Shown here piece after piece: positions 13,174 through 15,375 of a stretch of DNA of 15,375 nucleotides (within the stretch, counting starts at the first letter, position 1; each line of letters starts with the position of its first letter). The position numbers were made by a program, and so were the translations under genes. The stretch comes from Bdellovibrionales bacterium (GTDB lineage: Bacteria; Bdellovibrionota; Bdellovibrionia; Bdellovibrionales; JAMPXM01). The notes below the pieces were generated by a model, which searched no databases, had not been told where the DNA came from, and saw nothing but the letters and a program-made list of their open reading frames with translations. The stretch lies in assembly GCA_005792225.1 (NCBI GenBank), contig SXSP01000087.1, forward strand, positions 1 to 15,375, in the 5' to 3' direction.

Positions 13174-14364
13174 AACGATTCCGGTGATGTAACTCGAATC
13201 CGCCTGCGACGCGAGGAAGACATACGCCGGGGCGATCTCCTCGGGTTGCGCGGGGCGACCGTATGGAGTTTGTTTACCGAAGTTCTTCACCTGCTCGGGC
13301 GTTGCGCCTTCATCCGACGGATTGAGCGGAGTCCAAACGGGCCCCGGCGCCACCGCATTTACGCGAATGCCTTTATCTACGAGATTCTGCGCGAGACTCC
13401 GGGTGAACGCACTAATGGCACCCTTGGTCGCCGAATAATCAAGAAGTTTGGCGCTGCCAAAAATCTCCGTCTCCGACGTCGTCGCGATAATCGCAGAGCC
13501 CGGCTTCATGTGCGGAATCGCATGCTTCGTGAGAAGGAAGTACGCCTCGATATTCGTCTTAAATGTGTATTCCCACTCTTCAGGAGTGATATCCGTGATA
13601 CTTTCCTTGCGCTTCTGATAAGCCGCATTGCTCACCAGGATATCGAGCCCGCCCAAGTCGGCAATCGTGCGCGTAATTACTTCTTCGCAGAAGCCCGTCT
13701 TTGAGAGATCGCCCGCGATCAGGATGCACTTTCGACCCGCACCTTCAACCGCACGCTTTGTCTCCTCAGCATCCTCTTGCTCCTCAGGAAGAAAAGTAAT
13801 CGCGACATCCGCACCTTCACGCGCGTAGAGGAGTGCCACCGCACGCCCAATCCCCGAATCTCCGCCAGTGACGAGCGCCTTCTTTCCGATGAGTTTACCA
13901 GCCGCCTTGTACTCCGGAGCCTCAAAGTGCGGCTTCGGATCCAGATCCTTCTCGAGTCCCGGCGACTTTTGTTGTTCAGCAGGGAAGGGAGGTTGAGGTT
14001 GCGCATTCTTCGCGGCCTTCCCCTCCATTTTCCGATCGCCTTTGCCTTGGGCGGCGTTCGCCAACTGCGCAGCCGCATCCGTTGCGAGTTCCGCAACCGA
14101 TTTCACGGCCTGCTTCATTCCGCCTTCTTGTTTTTTGTCGGCGAGTTTCTCCGCGATCTTCGACGCGACTTTCGGAGCCGCCTTCAACAAGTTTTTCGCC
14201 TGCGTTTTTCGAGCGTCAGCCTTCTTCGCATCGCGCTTCTTCACGTTGAACTGAGGCTGCGCTTTCTTCTTATTGTTTTTCTGATCAGCCTTCGCGGCCG
14301 CTTTTTGAACGGGAGGCTTTTTAGCCCCCTTCGACTTCCTAGAAATCTCCCGAGCCTGTGCCAT
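13141..14364 (-). CDS. short-chain dehydrogenase/reductase with a long Lys/Ala-rich N-terminal tail
   Basis: This 407-residue protein ends in a YghA/YdaD-like SDR domain (about 122-407). It has the lead-in PGLEKDLDPKPHFEAPEYK, the NAD(P) motif TGGDSGIG (166-173), GDLSK, NAA (246-248), Asn271, catalytic Ser297, and Tyr310-x-x-x-Lys314 in YSATK, and it closes with SSYITGIVLNEFGGETVH. These enzymes oxidise or reduce alcohols, sugars or carbonyl compounds. The first 120 residues are unusual: many Lys and Ala in AKK/KKA units plus helical AAPKVASKIAEKLADKK, resembling histone H1-like or phasin-like tails. The full-length start has a strong GGAGGTG six bases upstream, so the tail is real rather than a misplaced start. 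An internal Met113 has a poor site. Its 3' end overlaps the GNAT gene. Confidence 0.9.
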   Translation of the reverse strand: MAQAREISRKSKGAKKPPVQKAAAKADQKNNKKKAQPQFNVKKRDAKKADARKTQAKNLLKAAPKVASKIAEKLADKKQEGGMKQAVKSVAELATDAAAQLANAAQGKGDRKMEGKAAKNAQPQPPFPAEQQKSPGLEKDLDPKPHFEAPEYKAAGKLIGKKALVTGGDSGIGRAVALLYAREGADVAITFLPEEQEDAEETKRAVEGAGRKCILIAGDLSKTGFCEEVITRTIADLGGLDILVSNAAYQKRKESITDITPEEWEYTFKTNIEAYFLLTKHAIPHMKPGSAIIATTSETEIFGSAKLLDYSATKGAISAFTRSLAQNLVDKGIRVNAVAPGPVWTPLNPSDEGATPEQVKNFGKQTPYGRPAQPEEIAPAYVFLASQADSSYITGIVLNEFGGETVH

Positions 14365-14485
14365 TCGACACCTCCATCCGGCGTAGCATGCGCCACTCCG
14401 TAAGAGGCGACTAGACGCAGAGGCGCCACTGCGCCGAGACTTAGGCCCGAGTTAAACGTGACGTAAATGCGCCTTGTATGAGTTG

Positions 14486-15375
14486 TTACTTTTTCGTCCG
14501 AGATTCAACACGTTTTGGAGCTTCCTTCTCCACAATAAATCTCCGCACCAGCTCCGCCGTCGACGGTCCCCGTGGCTCACTAAACGAAAAAAGATGACCG
14601 CCACTCCACGCATGTCCAAGACCGTCGACCAAGACCCGGCAAACGCGCGACGGCTTCCCGTAACAAGCCGTGATTGAGGAGAGTTCTCCCGGGTAGATCA
14701 AATGCCAACTTGCAAGGTTTGCCTGCTTTCGTTCCTCCGGCGAAGCGAACTGCTCCGCAAGTAAAGACGCATGCCCCGGATTCACCGTGCGATCCTTCGT
14801 TCCCGCCACGATCAAAACCGGGCCCTTAAACTCATTCGGCTGGCAACTCTCCTGAGCCAGTTTTTTCTTGGACGGTTTCTCACCCATCGCGACCTGCGCC
14901 GACTTCTCGTCACTGGCGACACCAAATGCCGGAGATGCCACCAACGCTCCGCCCGCAAACTCCTTCGGATGACATGCAAGTAACGCCGCCGCCGTCGCGC
15001 CACCCGAAGACAGCCCCGCGACATAAACTCCCGCCGGATCAATCGGATGTTCTTTTTTTACCTCATCCACCATATTTAGAATCGTCTTCAGCTCTCCGCC
15101 TTGGTGCTTGCGATTCGCCGGATCAAACCACATCCAACAATTCATCGGATGCCGCCCCTTCGCCTGATCAGGGTACAAGACAAAGAACCCTGCCCGGTCC
15201 GCCTCCTCATTCATCTTCGTCAACTGCGCCATCGCATCCGCGGTCTGCAAGCAACCATGAAGCACGACCACCAACGGTCTCTTCGACGCCGGATCCTTCT
15301 GCGCAATCTGCGGAACATAAAGCCTGTACGGCGGCGCACCATCATGAACCTGCGCCGACGGATACGCCGGCGCCA
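14486..15375 (-). CDS. PHB-depolymerase-family esterase (3' part, runs off the window)
   Basis: The open frame continues past 15375, so the N-terminus, including any signal peptide, is missing; about 296 residues are present. Visible features match the esterase_phb family: PYRLYVPQ and LVVVLHGCLQTADAM with the oxyanion-hole HGC, the WMWFDPANRKHQGGE segment, nucleophile Ser in GLSSGGATAA, Asp in GTKDRTVNP, and His in GLGHAWSGG. Such alpha/beta hydrolases cleave short polyhydroxyalkanoate oligomers, feruloyl or acetyl esters, and many are secreted; the substrate is not decided by sequence. It lies upstream of the SDR gene on the same strand with 121 bases between. That gap contains GGCG-N7-CGCC at 14381-14395, with no clear terminator. 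Confidence 0.88.
   Translation of the reverse strand, partial: APAYPSAQVHDGAPPYRLYVPQIAQKDPASKRPLVVVLHGCLQTADAMAQLTKMNEEADRAGFFVLYPDQAKGRHPMNCWMWFDPANRKHQGGELKTILNMVDEVKKEHPIDPAGVYVAGLSSGGATAAALLACHPKEFAGGALVASPAFGVASDEKSAQVAMGEKPSKKKLAQESCQPNEFKGPVLIVAGTKDRTVNPGHASLLAEQFASPEERKQANLASWHLIYPGELSSITACYGKPSRVCRVLVDGLGHAWSGGHLFSFSEPRGPSTAELVRRFIVEKEAPKRVESRTKK

Overview
The window looks like an ordinary chromosomal stretch of a free-living Gram-negative bacterium. It has dense coding, short intergenic gaps, G+C in the mid fifties by eye, GTG as well as ATG starts, and many exported or membrane proteins. Some traits recall Bdellovibrionota or other former Deltaproteobacteria: a membrane protein with a HAMP domain and no output domain, a cyclic-nucleotide-type sensor joined to a GHKL ATPase-like domain, and several envelope proteins including an L,D-transpeptidase relative. 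That placement is inference, because no rRNA or phylogenetic marker gene is present. I see no tRNA, rRNA, CRISPR array, insertion sequence or phage gene.

Layout. 1-671, minus strand: the 5' part of a glutathione-dependent formaldehyde dehydrogenase and a tiny secreted Gln/Lys-rich protein. 1105-2288, plus: a STAS-domain protein and a secreted protein resembling PAP/fibrillin. 2293-3088, minus: a coupled pair, a HAMP membrane protein followed by a small HExxH metallopeptidase-like protein. 3412-4140, plus: a single-pass membrane protein with an Ala/Pro-rich linker. 4159-4827, minus: a beta-carbonic anhydrase. 4968-5366, plus: a stand-alone response-regulator receiver. 5513-5854, minus: a secreted cupredoxin. 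5974-9303, plus: a large signalling protein (cNMP-binding, coiled coil, degenerate receiver, GHKL ATPase-like), a secreted trypsin-like protease and a murein L,D-transpeptidase-like protein. 9323-9709, minus: a lipoprotein. 9884-10090, plus: a ribbon-helix-helix protein. 10104-12472, minus: a GIY-YIG (UvrC-like) protein and a flavin amine oxidase. 12586-13173, plus: a GNAT acetyltransferase. 13141-15375, minus: a short-chain dehydrogenase with a long Lys/Ala-rich N-terminal tail, and the 3' part of a PHB-depolymerase-family esterase.

Functional threads. Most genes stand alone or in pairs rather than in long operons. The recurring themes are signal transduction (STAS, HAMP, receiver, cNMP/GHKL), envelope and secreted functions (protease, transpeptidase relative, cupredoxin, lipoprotein, esterase) and small-molecule detoxification or oxidoreduction. 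The STAS protein and the GHKL-like domain belong to fold classes that work together in partner-switching cascades, but they lie 4.5 kb apart here and a link is only a suggestion.

The most unexplained structure is non-coding: a 144-base element (5366-5509) between the receiver and cupredoxin genes, bounded by long imperfect inverted arms and holding further hairpins, including a C(UUCG)G loop. It looks like a structured RNA or a small inverted-repeat element. Also notable are a shared leader hairpin in front of two small secreted-protein genes, a 15-base dyad upstream of the receiver gene, and a three-segment alternative hairpin ahead of the protease gene. I do not see a clear multi-gene novel defence or biosynthetic system.
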